Shown here: piece after piece, positions 45,011 to 54,582 of the stretch
How positions within the stretch are numbered: position 1 is the stretch's first letter
How the letters are laid out: the number at the start of each line of letters is the position of its first letter
The notes under the pieces: model-generated
What the model was told of the DNA's origin: nothing
The model's input: the letters and a program-made list of their open reading frames with translations, nothing else
Databases searched by the model: none
Position numbers and translations under genes: made by a program
Assembly (NCBI GenBank): GCA_965222125.1
Contig: CBDCTC010000005.1
Span: forward strand, 1-64,000
DNA length: 64,000 nt
Direction: 5' to 3'
DNA from: CAZENU01 sp965222125
GTDB lineage: Bacteria > Chloroflexota > Dehalococcoidia > Lucifugimonadales > CAZENU01

Positions 45011-47000
45011 TCGTAACAAGGGGCTTTCGGGTTGGTACTGGGGAGTGAGGACGGTTTAGGTGTGGAGGGGTTGGATGTTCCGGTTGGGGCTTGTGTAGTG
45101 GCCGATGAGGTCGTTGTGGTGCGACCAACGCCGTCCGGGAAGAGATTACCGGGTTGGCAGCGTCACCCGCAAGGTCATGCAGCGGCGGGGACAGTGGCCA
45201 GGGCAGCCGGCCGGGCCAACGTCTCGTCCATCTCGATCAGTCGTGCCCCGACCATCCGCTTGACGTTGCATGCCAGGGCCTTGAGGTAGACGGCGAGCCG
45301 GACCCTCTCGCCGCCACGTACCCGTAAGCGGCCAAGACCATGGCGCCGTTTCATCTCCGAGTTCGTCCCCTCTATCCCCGCACGCAGCCCGTACCGTTTG
45401 CGCCACTGTCCGTCTGACTCTGCCGCACGCCTCCGTGCGATGTTCATCCTCGCCAGGTCCGCACTCAGCACGTAGGCTCCACCCCGTGACCACTCTCCCC
45501 CAAGCTCAGGGCGACTGCGCCACCTCACAGGACACCGGGCACGCAGCGCGCAGGGCTCACACACCGCCCGGGCGAAGTGTATCTCCACCCGCTCAGGCGC
45601 ATCCTCATCCTCGTACTCCGCCACCGCCCCATGTCCCGCGGGACACACCGCACTCCTCGTCGCCATAACGTCGATGTCAAAGTCAGCAGCAGTCAGTCTG
45701 ACCGGCTCATCACCACCTCCGTCGGGTTCCTTGTGCGACCGGCCACCGACCGGGCTCACCAGCTCCGTACCCCTGCGCTCCGCCTCCCATCCGTTCCGGC
45801 CAGAACCATATGACGTGTCCGCCCACAGCTCCGAAGGACCTATCCCCCGTTCACTCAACTCGTCGATCACCCGCGTCGTCACCACAGAGTCGCTGCCGCT
45901 CGATGGCGTGACCTCCACATGCGTGATCATCTGAACGGCGTTGTCGCTCTCACACGTCTCGGCCACCTGCACCTCGTATCCCTTCCCCTTGTGTCCGCTG
46001 TAGGTCACCGCAGGGTCGTGCGGTGTCTGCAGCGAGTCCGACCGCACATCCCTCGGCTCCCTCAGCGCTATCGGCACCTTCCCCTCTGCCGCATCGTCGT
46101 CATCCGCTCCGGGACGACCGTCCCTGTGACGACCCACGTGGCACTGCTCGCGCAACAGCCGCTCCAACAGCCCGTACTCGTCCATCTGCGCCACCGCCGT
46201 CCCGCGGAACCGATCGACCAGCCGGTACACGTCGCGCGCGCACACCGACAGCCGGCGACGCCCCTCTTCCGAACGCGCGTCCTCGTATCGGGTTGCTTCT
46301 GCGGTCTCCTTCAGGTACCGCTGGGCCAGACTATCCCCAATCCCTTCTCCCAAGCCAGGGTGCTCACGGCTCACCGCCAGCAGAAACACCCGGATCGTCT
46401 CGCAGAACAGCCCCAACCGCGTCAACACCGCGATGTTGCTCATGATGTGCGTAGAGTCAACGCGCTGCTTGCCTGTACGAAGACCCAGAGCCTCGATCAT
46501 CCGGTCCGTCGTCTCGCAGAACGCCAACCGCCCCCCGTCGTGCTCCATCAACCGCACGCGGAAGTTGTGCAGCGTCTTTTGCGCAAGGTGTGCCTCCTCC
46601 ATCTCCAACCCCAGCGCGTGATGCCACAGCAGGTTGAACTCCAACTCCTCCAGGGCCTCGATGTCCGTCAGATCGAACATCTCCTTGAGCACCAGCACCC
46701 CGAGCACCGTCTGCACCGCGCGGTTGGGCCTGCCCATGTCCGCGCTGTACATCGCAGCGAACCGCTCCTCGTCTATCAGCGGCAGAGCCTCCTTCCGAAA
46801 CACCTGCGCCCAACTCCTCCGCATCAGCCTTGCCTTCCTCGGCGTGATCAGAAACTCCGACTGCCATAAGCTCTCTTGAGGCTCTCTCGTTCGAAACATC
46901 GACTGCCTACTCCTGCTCCTGCTCCTGAGTCTTCTCTCCTCCACCTTCTCCAGGACCTATTATCTTCAATCCCACAACCCTCAACCACGACTTTTTACGA
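45011..47000 (-). mobile_element. IS1182-like element (probable boundaries)
   Basis: Built round a large transposase gene on the minus strand. Possible ends are TCGTAACAAGGGGCTTTCGG at 45011 and the inverse of TCGTAAAAAGTCGTGGTTGA at about 47000, which share TCGTAA(c/a)AAG and a later GGGTTG. No clear target duplication was found, so the limits are tentative. The 213 bp before it (44798-45010) hold no gene that I can see. Confidence 0.5.
45175..46899 (-). CDS. Large IS1182-like DDE transposase
   Basis: 574 residues. DUF772-like N-terminus (ADMGRPNRAVQTVLGVLVLK and DLTDIEALEELEFNLLWHHA), first catalytic Asp in QRVDSTHIMSNIAVL, second Asp in SELWADTSYGSGRNGWEAE, Cys pairs CPAGHGAVAEY and CEPCALRARCPV, and the Glu in LRAGIEGTNSEMKRRHGLGR. 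An acidic insertion (GRPGADDDDAAEGK) lies in the middle. ATG 46899 (MFRTREPQESLW) is used; a GTG at 46944 would add an Arg/Ser-rich leader. Different from the 34228-35694 transposase. Confidence 0.88.
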   Translation of the reverse strand: MFRTREPQESLWQSEFLITPRKARLMRRSWAQVFRKEALPLIDEERFAAMYSADMGRPNRAVQTVLGVLVLKEMFDLTDIEALEELEFNLLWHHALGLEMEEAHLAQKTLHNFRVRLMEHDGGRLAFCETTDRMIEALGLRTGKQRVDSTHIMSNIAVLTRLGLFCETIRVFLLAVSREHPGLGEGIGDSLAQRYLKETAEATRYEDARSEEGRRRLSVCARDVYRLVDRFRGTAVAQMDEYGLLERLLREQCHVGRHRDGRPGADDDDAAEGKVPIALREPRDVRSDSLQTPHDPAVTYSGHKGKGYEVQVAETCESDNAVQMITHVEVTPSSGSDSVVTTRVIDELSERGIGPSELWADTSYGSGRNGWEAERRGTELVSPVGGRSHKEPDGGGDEPVRLTAADFDIDVMATRSAVCPAGHGAVAEYEDEDAPERVEIHFARAVCEPCALRARCPVRWRSRPELGGEWSRGGAYVLSADLARMNIARRRAAESDGQWRKRYGLRAGIEGTNSEMKRRHGLGRLRVRGGERVRLAVYLKALACNVKRMVGARLIEMDETLARPAALATVPAAA

Positions 47001-47063
47001 CAGAATCATGATTGACGACGTGATTGATACTACAATAGAATGCCGCCCGAGAAAGGAGGAGCA

Positions 47064-47408
47064 ATGCCTATTATCGAAAAGGGGAACGGTGAGAACGTAC
47101 TCCCAGGCGTCGATCGGTGGGAGATCGTGAGTGGTGAGCTCGGTGCCCGTTCCTTGACCGTGGGCGACGTTATGGTGAGTCCGGGGTCCGGGGTGCCAAC
47201 CCACGTTCACCCCACCGAGGAGGCTATGGTGATCCTGGACGGCGAGCTGGAGGCCATGCTGGGGGATGAGACGGTTACGGTGGCCCCAGGCCAGACGGTG
47301 TTGGCCCCGGCCGGAGTCAAGCACGGGTTCGTGAACCGAACGGGCTCCAACGCCCGCCTGATGGCGATTTTCCCGACGGACAAAGTGGAGCGAACATTCG
47401 TGGACTAA
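47064..47408 (+). CDS. Small single-domain cupin
   Basis: 114 residues. Cupin motif 1 is PGSGVPTHVHPTEEAMVILDGE (metal-binding His-x-His and Glu) and motif 2 PGQTVLAPAGVKHGFVNRTG (His). Probably a metal-dependent sugar-acid isomerase, dioxygenase or binding protein; such stand-alone cupins are common beside carbohydrate and aromatic catabolic genes. ATG 47064 has AAAGGAGGA at 47052-47060. The next gene downstream is the IolD-like enzyme, 236 bp away. Confidence 0.85.
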   Translation: MPIIEKGNGENVLPGVDRWEIVSGELGARSLTVGDVMVSPGSGVPTHVHPTEEAMVILDGELEAMLGDETVTVAPGQTVLAPAGVKHGFVNRTGSNARLMAIFPTDKVERTFVD

Positions 47409-47644
47409 GGGCTTGTTTTCGGCCCGTTGAGGCTTCATCGCGAAGTCTTGCCTTTGTACCATAACTTGGTCCTATCGCCGGTGCCTGGTAACGCCTCATT
47501 GCTTACGTCACGCTCGTGGGTGGCTCACACTCATACTCCCAATGGGATAGTCTTGTGGGTGAGTAGGGGTCTTTGACCAGTTGCGCCAGGCCTCCAACCA
47601 AATCGGCCCTCGAATTGCCCAAGAGCGGAAAGGGGGAGAGCAAA

Positions 47645-49537
47645 ATGCCCGGAGCCAACAGCCAGAAGACAGTCCGCCTGACTATGGCGCAGGCCATCGT
47701 CATGTACCTGAAGGCCCAGTACAGCGAGAGGGACGGCAAGACCCGTCGCCTGGTTCCCGGCGTCTTTGGCATCTTCGGCCATGGGAACGTCGCCGGGCTG
47801 GGGCAGGCGCTCTACGAGCACGGCCAGGACCTGCCCTTCTACCAGACCCGTAATGAGCAGTCGATGGTCCACACGGCGGTCGGCTTCGCCAAAGCACACC
47901 ATCGACTGTCCGCTCTGGCCTGCACTTCGTCCATCGGCCCCGGCGCCACCAATATGGTCTCAGGCGCCGCGACCGCGACCCTCAACCGTCTGCCCGTGCT
48001 TCTCCTGCCGTCCGACTACTTCGCCACGCGCCACCAGGGCCCCGTCCTGCAGCAGCTGGAGCACCCGGTCTCGGCCGACGTGAGCGTCAACGACTGTTTC
48101 CGGCCGGTCAGCCGGTTCTTCGACCGCATCTCCCGGCCCGAACAGCTGCTCACGGCCTTGCCTGAGGCGATGCGCGTCCTGACTGATCCGGTCGACACGG
48201 GCGCGGTGACCCTGGCGCTGCCACAGGATGTGCAGACGCAGGCCTACGACTATCCGGCCCACTTCTTCGAAGAGCGCACCTGGCGGGTCGAACGGCCCCT
48301 GCCGGACCCCCGCCGTCTGGACGAGGCGGTGGCCATGCTCGAAGCGGCCCAACGCCCGCTGATCATCGCGGGCGGTGGCGTGCACTACTCAGAGGCGTGG
48401 GCCGAGCTCCAGGAGGTCTCGGAGGCGCTGGGCATCCCGGTGGGAGAGACCTTCGCTGGCAAGGGGGCCGTTCGAGGCGAGTCTGCGCTGCTGCTCGGCG
48501 GCCACGGCGTCACCGCCACGCCCTCCTCGGCGAAACTGGCCAGCCAGGCGGACCTGGTTATCAGCGTGGGTACGCGGCTCACCGACTTCACCACCGGGTC
48601 CCAGAGCGCCTTTCAGCACCCGGATGTGAAGTTCATCAGTATCAACGTGTCCGGCCGCGATGCCTACAAGCAGGGAGCACTGCCCATCATCGCCGACGCT
48701 CGTGAGGCGCTAAGGTCACTCTCCGAAGCTGCGCAGCGAGCGGAAGTCAAGTCTGACTTCACCTATCTCGAAGAGATCGCCGCCGTCAAAAAGGAGTGGG
48801 AGCGACAGCTAGAGCGGGAGGTCTACCGTCAGACTCCAGGTGAGGCGATGAGCCAGGGCCAGCTGATTGGGGCGCTAAACGAGGAGGCGCAACCGGGTGA
48901 CACCGTCATCGCCGCCGCCGGTACCCCGCCGGGCGACCTGCTCAAGCTGTGGGATGCCACTGGTGGCCGGGCCTGCCATCTCGAGTTCGGCTACTCCTGC
49001 ATGGGCTACGAGTTGCCAGCCGCGCTGGGAGTCCGAATGGCCCAGCCTGAGGGCGAGGTCTACGTGCTCATAGGGGACGGCACTTATCTGATGAACCCTA
49101 CCGAGTTGGTTACGGCCATCCAGGAGGCCTGGAAGGTCACCGTTGTCCTCTCCGAAAACCACGGCTTCCAGTCGATACACCAGTTTCAGATGAACCGCGT
49201 TGGCCGGAACTTCGGCACCGAGTTCATGGCGCGCGACACCGCTGCAAACCGTCTCGAAGGGGAGTACCTCACCATCGACTTCGCAAAGAACGCCGAAAGC
49301 ATGGGTGCCAGGGTGTGGCGCGTCGCCGACCCCGGCGAGGTGCACCAGGCGTTGCAGGAGGCCCGGGAGGAGGCGCGTCCCTGTGTCATCGTGGCGGAGA
49401 CGCAGAAGCACCGCTACCTGCCGTGGTCAGGTGTGTGGTGGGACGGCCCGGCAGCCGAGGCGACCGAAGACCCGGTGACCAAGGAGCTGAGGGTGCGGTA
49501 CGAAAAAGAGCGGGAGGCGCAGCGGTTCCACTACTGA
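47645..49537 (+). CDS. iolD: IolD-like thiamine-diphosphate hydrolase
   Basis: 630 residues, full length for IolD, which opens 3D-trihydroxycyclohexane-1,2-dione in myo-inositol catabolism. Landmarks: PFYQTRNEQSMVHTAVGFAK (catalytic Glu about residue 70), SIGPGATNMVSGAATATLNR, TPPGDLLKLWDATGG, HLEFGYSCMGYELPAALGVR and the ThDP/Mg motif IGDGTYLMNPTELVTAIQEA. ATG 47645 follows a GGGGGAGAG site; an in-frame GTG/TTG-type extension upstream lacks one. It is followed after 75 bp by a broken iolE-like gene, and a 3' scrap of another iolD precedes the intact iolE at 58861. Other iol genes (iolB, iolC, iolG) are not in the window, so the substrate may not be inositol. Confidence 0.9.
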   Translation: MPGANSQKTVRLTMAQAIVMYLKAQYSERDGKTRRLVPGVFGIFGHGNVAGLGQALYEHGQDLPFYQTRNEQSMVHTAVGFAKAHHRLSALACTSSIGPGATNMVSGAATATLNRLPVLLLPSDYFATRHQGPVLQQLEHPVSADVSVNDCFRPVSRFFDRISRPEQLLTALPEAMRVLTDPVDTGAVTLALPQDVQTQAYDYPAHFFEERTWRVERPLPDPRRLDEAVAMLEAAQRPLIIAGGGVHYSEAWAELQEVSEALGIPVGETFAGKGAVRGESALLLGGHGVTATPSSAKLASQADLVISVGTRLTDFTTGSQSAFQHPDVKFISINVSGRDAYKQGALPIIADAREALRSLSEAAQRAEVKSDFTYLEEIAAVKKEWERQLEREVYRQTPGEAMSQGQLIGALNEEAQPGDTVIAAAGTPPGDLLKLWDATGGRACHLEFGYSCMGYELPAALGVRMAQPEGEVYVLIGDGTYLMNPTELVTAIQEAWKVTVVLSENHGFQSIHQFQMNRVGRNFGTEFMARDTAANRLEGEYLTIDFAKNAESMGARVWRVADPGEVHQALQEAREEARPCVIVAETQKHRYLPWSGVWWDGPAAEATEDPVTKELRVRYEKEREAQRFHY

Positions 49538-49612
49538 GCGAGGCTCTCAGGCTCATTGACGGCGCCTGGAGACACCGGAGGGGCCGTATCTCGACCTGTG
49601 AGGAATTGAGCC

Positions 49613-50088
49613 ATGAACGTCAGAATCGCGACAGCGCCGGACTCATGGGGTGACCGGTTCCCCAGCGACAAGTTGCAGACCCCATGGCGCCGCTTCATGG
49701 ACGAGCCTTCCGCGTGGCAAAAGCTGGAAAGGCAGGTAAACGGCGCCGGAGATGTGGTCCCGGCCCTCGGCACGAAGTTCCTGATCCTCATCGATGGCGT
49801 CTATACGGGCCCTGTCACGGGTTAGCCCACGGCTCCGCCAGGCTGGACTCCGCCGCTTGGAAGCGCCTGATCGACACTGCGCACAGAATCGCCGACCTTG
49901 AACAGACTCGGTTCGGCCTCAGACTCATCTCTCATCCCAATGCCGAGACCCACGTCGAGTACGAGGAGCAGATAGAGACGTTCCTGAGGCAGACCGACCC
50001 CGACAGCGTGTCGCTCTGGGCCTGGATATCGGCCATCGCGAGCGCGCTCGGCTTCGACCTGGATGCGCTGCGTGCCTCCTCCTCATAA
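49613..50088 (+). pseudogene. IolE-like sugar isomerase/dehydratase, deleted and frameshifted
   Basis: Starts well (AGGAATTGAGCC then ATG 49613, MNVRIATAPDSWGDRFPSDK) and is clearly parallel to the intact gene at 58861. After RRFMDEP about 55 residues are missing and it resumes at WQKLERQVNGAGDVVPALG, KFLILIDGVYTG. A stop at 49822-49825 and a phase change follow, then SAAWKRLIDTAHRIADL and NAETHVEYEEQIETFLRQTD. A last phase change near 50010 destroys VSLCLDTGH, and the IS1380-like element at 50090 removes the last hundred residues. Confidence 0.88.
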
Positions 50089-50089
50089 G

Positions 50090-51801
50090 CCCGAATCCAC
50101 CGAAGGAGGGCGTCGGGTCAGTGTCCTGAAGCGGCAAGAGGGTGCTCCTGTGAATCTGGGATAATGGTTTTGAAACAGCAAAGCCGACCCAGAACAAGGA
50201 GCACCCAATAGATGCTACCACGCAACCATCCTGATCGCATCCAAATCGCGTTTGACGACCACCGCCTGGTGGCCAATGCTGGGCTGCTGCTCCCGGTGAC
50301 CCTAGCCCAGCACCTGGGCCTGCGTGAAGTCGTCGACAGCCACGTCGACCTGGGAGACGCGCCGGGGCGGGCGAACCCGGGAGACAAGCTGCTGACCCTG
50401 GTGGCCTCGGCGCTGGCTGGGGGCGACTTCATTGACGACGCCGACGTGTTGCGTAGGGGCGGGACAGCTGACGCCATCGGCTGCGTAGTCAAGGCGCCAT
50501 CCACCCTGGGAACTTTCCTGCGCAGCTTCCGGTGGGGCCACGTCCGCCAGTTGGATCGGGTGAGCCGGGAGCTACTGTCCCGGGCCTGGGCCGCTGGTGC
50601 GGGACCCGGTGAAGGGCCGTTGACCATCGACCTGGACTCCACCATGTGCGAGACCTACGGACTGGCCAAGGAGGGGGCGCGTCACCATGGTTACACTGGC
50701 CAGCGGGGCTATCACCCGCTGCTGGCCATCGCCGCCGGCACCGGCGACGTGCTGATGTCTCGGCTTCGCGAGGGCCGGGCCAACACCGTTCGTGGCGCCG
50801 CCCACTTCCTGCGGGAGACCGTGGGCCGGGTGCGCCGTGCTGGGGCTACAGGACAACTCACGGTGCGGGCCGACAGCGGCTTCTATGCCCACGCCCTGGT
50901 CGTCGTCTGCCGCGAGATGGATGTCCGCTTCTCCATCACCATCCGCCAACACGCCCACCTCAGGGAGTTGACTGAGGCGATTCCCGAGGAGGACTGGACG
51001 CCCGTCCCCTACTGGATGGATGGCGGCGCCGACGTGGCCGAGACCACCTACACTCCCTTCCAGGGTGAGCCCGAAGCCGCCCCAGTGCGGCTCATCGTGC
51101 GGCGGGTGAAGCCCACGTCCGGTTCCCAACTGGCCCTCTTCGCCAGCTACAGCTATCACGGCTTCATCACCGACCGGGACGGGGAAACCCTGGAGCTGGA
51201 GGCCGACCATCGCCGCCATGCCGAGGTCGAGAACGCCATTCGAGACCTGAAGTACGGCGTGGGGCTGAATCATCTCCCCTCGGGCCGCTTCGCCGCCAAC
51301 GGCGCCTGGCTGGCCGTCCAGGTTCTGGCCCATAACCTGGCCCGTTGGACAGCGCGGACCGGTCTGGGTGAGCAGGTGGTGACCACCAAGACCCTCCGGC
51401 GGCGGTTCTTCTCCCTCGCCGGACGAATCACCTGCTCGGCCCGCCGCCTCACTTTGCATCTGCCACAGGGCTGGCCTTGGGAAACCCAGTTCACTCGCGC
51501 CCTGGCTCGATTGCGAGCCCTGCCATTGCCTGCCTGACGGCACCGACGGCGCCTGACCCGTCCACCAGACTACCCAACCGCCCCACAGAGTCGCACCGGC
51601 CCGGTCCGCGATTGTCTTCCCCTGCATGCTGTCCCGCCGACCCCGCCCCAGCGCCGCTGCCCAGGACCGCCATCGGCGCCCCCAACGACAACCAAAGGCC
51701 GCCACCGGCCCCATTTATCGGAATCGAGCGCGGACCGTCGCGTACCACGGCCCTCACCCCTTGTTCCAACCCCAAGGCCGCTCCGTATCGGTGGATTCGG
51801 G
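50090..51801 (+). mobile_element. IS1380-family element no. 3
   Basis: 1712 bp. Ends CCCGAATCCACCGA at 50090 and the inverse TCGGTGGATTCGGG ending at 51801, flanked by a perfect 5-bp duplication ATAAG (50085-50089, 51802-51806). It lands on the last codons of the iolE pseudogene; the TAA that ends that frame is part of the duplication. Sequence unrelated at the DNA level to the tandem pair at 14.6-18.4 kb. Confidence 0.92.
50212..51537 (+). CDS. IS1380-family transposase
   Basis: 441 residues. GPLTIDLDSTMCETYGLAKE (first Asp), QLTVRADSGFYAHALVVVCR (second Asp) and HRRHAEVENAIRDLKYGVGL (Glu), with LPSGRFAANGAWLAVQVLAH near the C-terminus. The start MLPRNHPDRIQIAFDDHRLV follows an AAGGAG site at about 50196-50201. 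Intact, so potentially mobile. Confidence 0.93.
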   Translation: MLPRNHPDRIQIAFDDHRLVANAGLLLPVTLAQHLGLREVVDSHVDLGDAPGRANPGDKLLTLVASALAGGDFIDDADVLRRGGTADAIGCVVKAPSTLGTFLRSFRWGHVRQLDRVSRELLSRAWAAGAGPGEGPLTIDLDSTMCETYGLAKEGARHHGYTGQRGYHPLLAIAAGTGDVLMSRLREGRANTVRGAAHFLRETVGRVRRAGATGQLTVRADSGFYAHALVVVCREMDVRFSITIRQHAHLRELTEAIPEEDWTPVPYWMDGGADVAETTYTPFQGEPEAAPVRLIVRRVKPTSGSQLALFASYSYHGFITDRDGETLELEADHRRHAEVENAIRDLKYGVGLNHLPSGRFAANGAWLAVQVLAHNLARWTARTGLGEQVVTTKTLRRRFFSLAGRITCSARRLTLHLPQGWPWETQFTRALARLRALPLPA

Positions 51802-51880
51802 ATAAGGGGGTTCTAGTCGGTTGCTGTCGCCCCCTACGTAACCTATAATCGCCCAATCTGCTGATCCCGGTAGGAGACCT

Positions 51881-53026
51881 ATGACATCGCGGACGGCTAA
51901 ATTATACAGGCAGCTTGGGGTCAAGCGCGTCATAAACGCTCGGGGAAGTACTACCATCGTGGGTGGGTCGATGCTCAGCGAGGAGGTGCTGGCCGCCATA
52001 GATGAGGCCAATCGGCAATACGTGGAAATGGAAGAGCTGCTGGAGAAATCGGGACAGGCAGCTGCCGAACTCCTTGAGACAGACGCGGCCATGATTACGT
52101 CGGGCTGCTTCGCTGCCTTGGTGCTGGGTGCCGCCTCCATAATGACGGGCAAGGATCCAGACAAGATATCGCGCCTACCCGACACCACAAATATGAGGAA
52201 CGAGTTCCTCTTGCAGAAGAAGATGCGCTACCACTACGACCGCTGCATATCTGTCGCCGGCGGCAAGCTGATAGAGGTCGGGGACGAAGACGGGACCACG
52301 GCGGAGGATCTCGAAGCTGCTATGGGGCCCGATACAGCAGGCATCTTATACTTCGCGCAAGAAGAAGACACAGAAGGCATTCTCACGATACCACAGGTGG
52401 TGGACATAGCCAAAAGAAATGACCTTCCGGTGCTGATCGACGCCGCCGCAGAGGTCTACCCCCTTGAGCGGATGACCGGTGTGGCGAAGTCCGGAGCAGA
52501 TATGGTGTGCTTCTCAGGCAAGTACGTGGGCTCAGCTCAATCGTCGGGCATCCTGTGCGGTCGAAAAGACTTGATAGAGGCAGCCTCACTCAACAACTTC
52601 ATCGCCTATGAAGTCGATGGCACCGAGTCCTACGGCAACGCTATTGGCAGGGGCTACAAGATAGACCGGCAAGAAGTCATTGCCACGGTCGTAGCGCTGC
52701 GCGAGTGGATGACCATGAACCACGAAGACCGGTTCGCCATCCAGGAGCGGCGTATCCAGACTATTGAGTCGGCTCTGAAGGGTCTGCCGCATGTGACAAC
52801 CGAGCACATTTGGGAAAGGCAGGGGCACTCTATGCACCTCCGAATCACCCTGGACGAGGAGGTGCTGGGCAAGAAGCACGAGTCCATACAAGAGGAGCTC
52901 AGACGCGGAGATCCTTGCATATGGATAGGCATGCAACAAGAGTCGCTGAGGGTCAGGGTACACAACCTGATGGAGGGCGAGGACCAGGTGGTGGCAGAAC
53001 GCCTGCGGCAACTCCTGTCCGACTAG
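51881..53026 (+). CDS. SelA-like PLP-dependent enzyme
   Basis: 381 residues, fold type I PLP enzyme of the SelA/D-glucosaminate-6-phosphate ammonia-lyase group. KRVINARGSTTIVGGSMLSE opens as in this group; AAMITSGCFAALVLGAASIM binds the cofactor phosphate, LPVLIDAAAEVYPLE holds the Asp contacting the pyridine nitrogen, and VCFSGKYVGSAQSSGILCGR contains the Schiff-base Lys. No selenocysteine tRNA or selB is visible, so a role as an amino-sugar or amino-acid lyase is more likely than selenium transfer. Tetranucleotide TAGGAGA precedes ATG 51881. First of three co-oriented catabolic genes. Confidence 0.88.
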   Translation: MTSRTAKLYRQLGVKRVINARGSTTIVGGSMLSEEVLAAIDEANRQYVEMEELLEKSGQAAAELLETDAAMITSGCFAALVLGAASIMTGKDPDKISRLPDTTNMRNEFLLQKKMRYHYDRCISVAGGKLIEVGDEDGTTAEDLEAAMGPDTAGILYFAQEEDTEGILTIPQVVDIAKRNDLPVLIDAAAEVYPLERMTGVAKSGADMVCFSGKYVGSAQSSGILCGRKDLIEAASLNNFIAYEVDGTESYGNAIGRGYKIDRQEVIATVVALREWMTMNHEDRFAIQERRIQTIESALKGLPHVTTEHIWERQGHSMHLRITLDEEVLGKKHESIQEELRRGDPCIWIGMQQESLRVRVHNLMEGEDQVVAERLRQLLSD

Positions 53027-53435
53027 GAACCTCAGTTGCGAACCGCCCGCTGACGGTGGGAGCTCGGAGGGGGAGCGCCGTTGGATGCAACCCGGGGTTT
53101 ACTGGGGGCAGGTGACGTCAACGGGTGTAGAAAAGCGACCAGGCGGCGAGCTCCGCAGCGACGGTTCGAACCGTGTTTCCATTGATGGCCCGCATTTGGA
53201 ATATGCAGCGCGCAGTGTACGTTTGAGCTCCGACTGTAACCTCCCATGAACTGGAACTTACGTCTCGCCAGTGGTGAACTTAGCGGCATCCACAGCCCTC
53301 TGAGCGCCGGTGAGTGCGGGTCGGCCCTCCACGCGCTACGCAGTAGATCGAAGGTAGACCGCGGTCGGCTGTTGTCTGTCGAATCCCATTCGCGGAGGCA
53401 GTCCAACAAGGGAAATCGTTTGAGGGAGGAAAGGT
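53027..53435. other. Intergenic, no supported gene
   Basis: About 410 bp between the SelA-like and Ldh_2 genes. No frame with recognisable sequence. A purine-rich AGGGAGGAAAGG at 53420-53431 serves the next gene. A promoter for the Ldh_2/M24 pair probably lies here. Confidence 0.4.
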
Positions 53436-54524
53436 ATGTCTGAACGGCTAGCTGTCCCCTCAAAAGACAGGGTGCGCGTTACGGAAGAGTGCCTCCGCCA
53501 GACGGTGGCCGCGTGGTTCGAGAAGATGGGAGAGTCCGCTGAGGACGCCAGGCAGGGAGCGGACGTCCTCGTGGCGGCCGATCTGCGCGGCGCGGAATTC
53601 CAGGGCGTCTCTACCCACGTCCAAGGGTATACGCGGGCCTACAGGAAGGGCAGGTTCAAGCCGATGGCCCAATGGCGGGTAGTGCATGAGACCGCGGCCA
53701 TGGCGACCGTAGACGCTGATAGGGGCTTAGAGGTTATCCAGGGCGCCAAACACATGGAGATAGCCATCGATAAGGCGAGGAACGTAGGTGTCGGGGTGGT
53801 GACGGTATTCAATGGCGGCGATTCAGGCGGCATAGGCTACTACCCAATGCTGGCTGTGCAGCAGGATATGATTGGGATGTTCACAACAGGCCACCCTCCG
53901 CGTGTGTTGCCGGCGTACGGGGCCGAGTACAGGCTGGGCACGAACCCCATAGCCGTAGCCGCTCCGACTAGAAACGAGCCCCCCTTCCTGTTCGACGTCG
54001 CCACGTCTGCCACAGCGGCGGGCATGGTGCGCTTGGCAACTCGATACAACCTCCCAATACGCCCCGGATGGGTTGCGGACGCCGACGGCGCACCCATCAT
54101 GCAGGAAACGCAGGCCCCGGAAGAGGGTGACTACCGCCTACTCCCCTTTGGGGGAACCCTGGAAGGAGGCACCCACAAAGGGTATGGTTTCGGCCTGGTA
54201 GCCGAGATTCTGTCCACGATGCTCGGGGGAGCGCTTCCAGCCATGGTGACCGGAGGCGACGGGTTTAACCACTACATGGCTGCGTACAACATCGCGTCCT
54301 TCACAAACGTGGAGACCTTCAAAGACAACATGGACAGGATGCTCCGGACCCTGAGAGAGACGAAGCCCGCTCCGGGCCACGAGCGAGTCGCTTACCCGGG
54401 TCTTGGCGCCTACGAAGCGGAGCAGTATCGACGGGCCAACGGGATTCCCATACACAAGGGGGTATTCCAGGAGCTCCAAGGCCTCTGTAAAGAGTTGTCT
54501 ATCCCTGCACTCAAGATCCTGTGA
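53436..54524 (+). CDS. Ldh_2-family NAD(P)-dependent dehydrogenase
   Basis: 362 residues, malate/L-lactate dehydrogenase family type 2, which uses its own non-Rossmann fold to oxidise 2-hydroxy acids or reduce imino acids. Recognisable parts are AADLRGAEFQGVSTHVQGYT (catalytic His in the SHG-like motif, here STHVQGY), VVTVFNGGDSGGIGYYPMLA, RLGTNPIAVAAPT (NAD site), FLFDVATSATAAGMVRLA and GTLEGGTHKGYGFGLVAEIL. The substrate is not determinable. AGGGAGGAAAGG lies just before the ATG. The M24 gene follows after 58 bp. Confidence 0.9.
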   Translation: MSERLAVPSKDRVRVTEECLRQTVAAWFEKMGESAEDARQGADVLVAADLRGAEFQGVSTHVQGYTRAYRKGRFKPMAQWRVVHETAAMATVDADRGLEVIQGAKHMEIAIDKARNVGVGVVTVFNGGDSGGIGYYPMLAVQQDMIGMFTTGHPPRVLPAYGAEYRLGTNPIAVAAPTRNEPPFLFDVATSATAAGMVRLATRYNLPIRPGWVADADGAPIMQETQAPEEGDYRLLPFGGTLEGGTHKGYGFGLVAEILSTMLGGALPAMVTGGDGFNHYMAAYNIASFTNVETFKDNMDRMLRTLRETKPAPGHERVAYPGLGAYEAEQYRRANGIPIHKGVFQELQGLCKELSIPALKIL

Positions 54525-54582
54525 GGTGCGGTGGGACCGTTTCTAGCCCGTCGTCTGAGAGCCAAAGGAGGTTTTTTCACCC

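Noticed and set aside
45919..46869. Plus-strand open frame of 316 codons inside the transposase gene
   Set aside because: Shadow of the minus-strand IS1182-like transposase; composition is His/Arg/Pro-rich low-complexity.
47573..47644. Longer N-terminus for the IolD-like enzyme
   Set aside because: The extra 24 residues (MTSCARPPTK...) do not resemble IolD and have no ribosome binding site, whereas ATG 47645 has one and fits the family start.
50572..51714. Minus-strand open frame of 380 codons
   Set aside because: Antisense to the IS1380-family transposase at 50212-51537, with no homologous-looking sequence.
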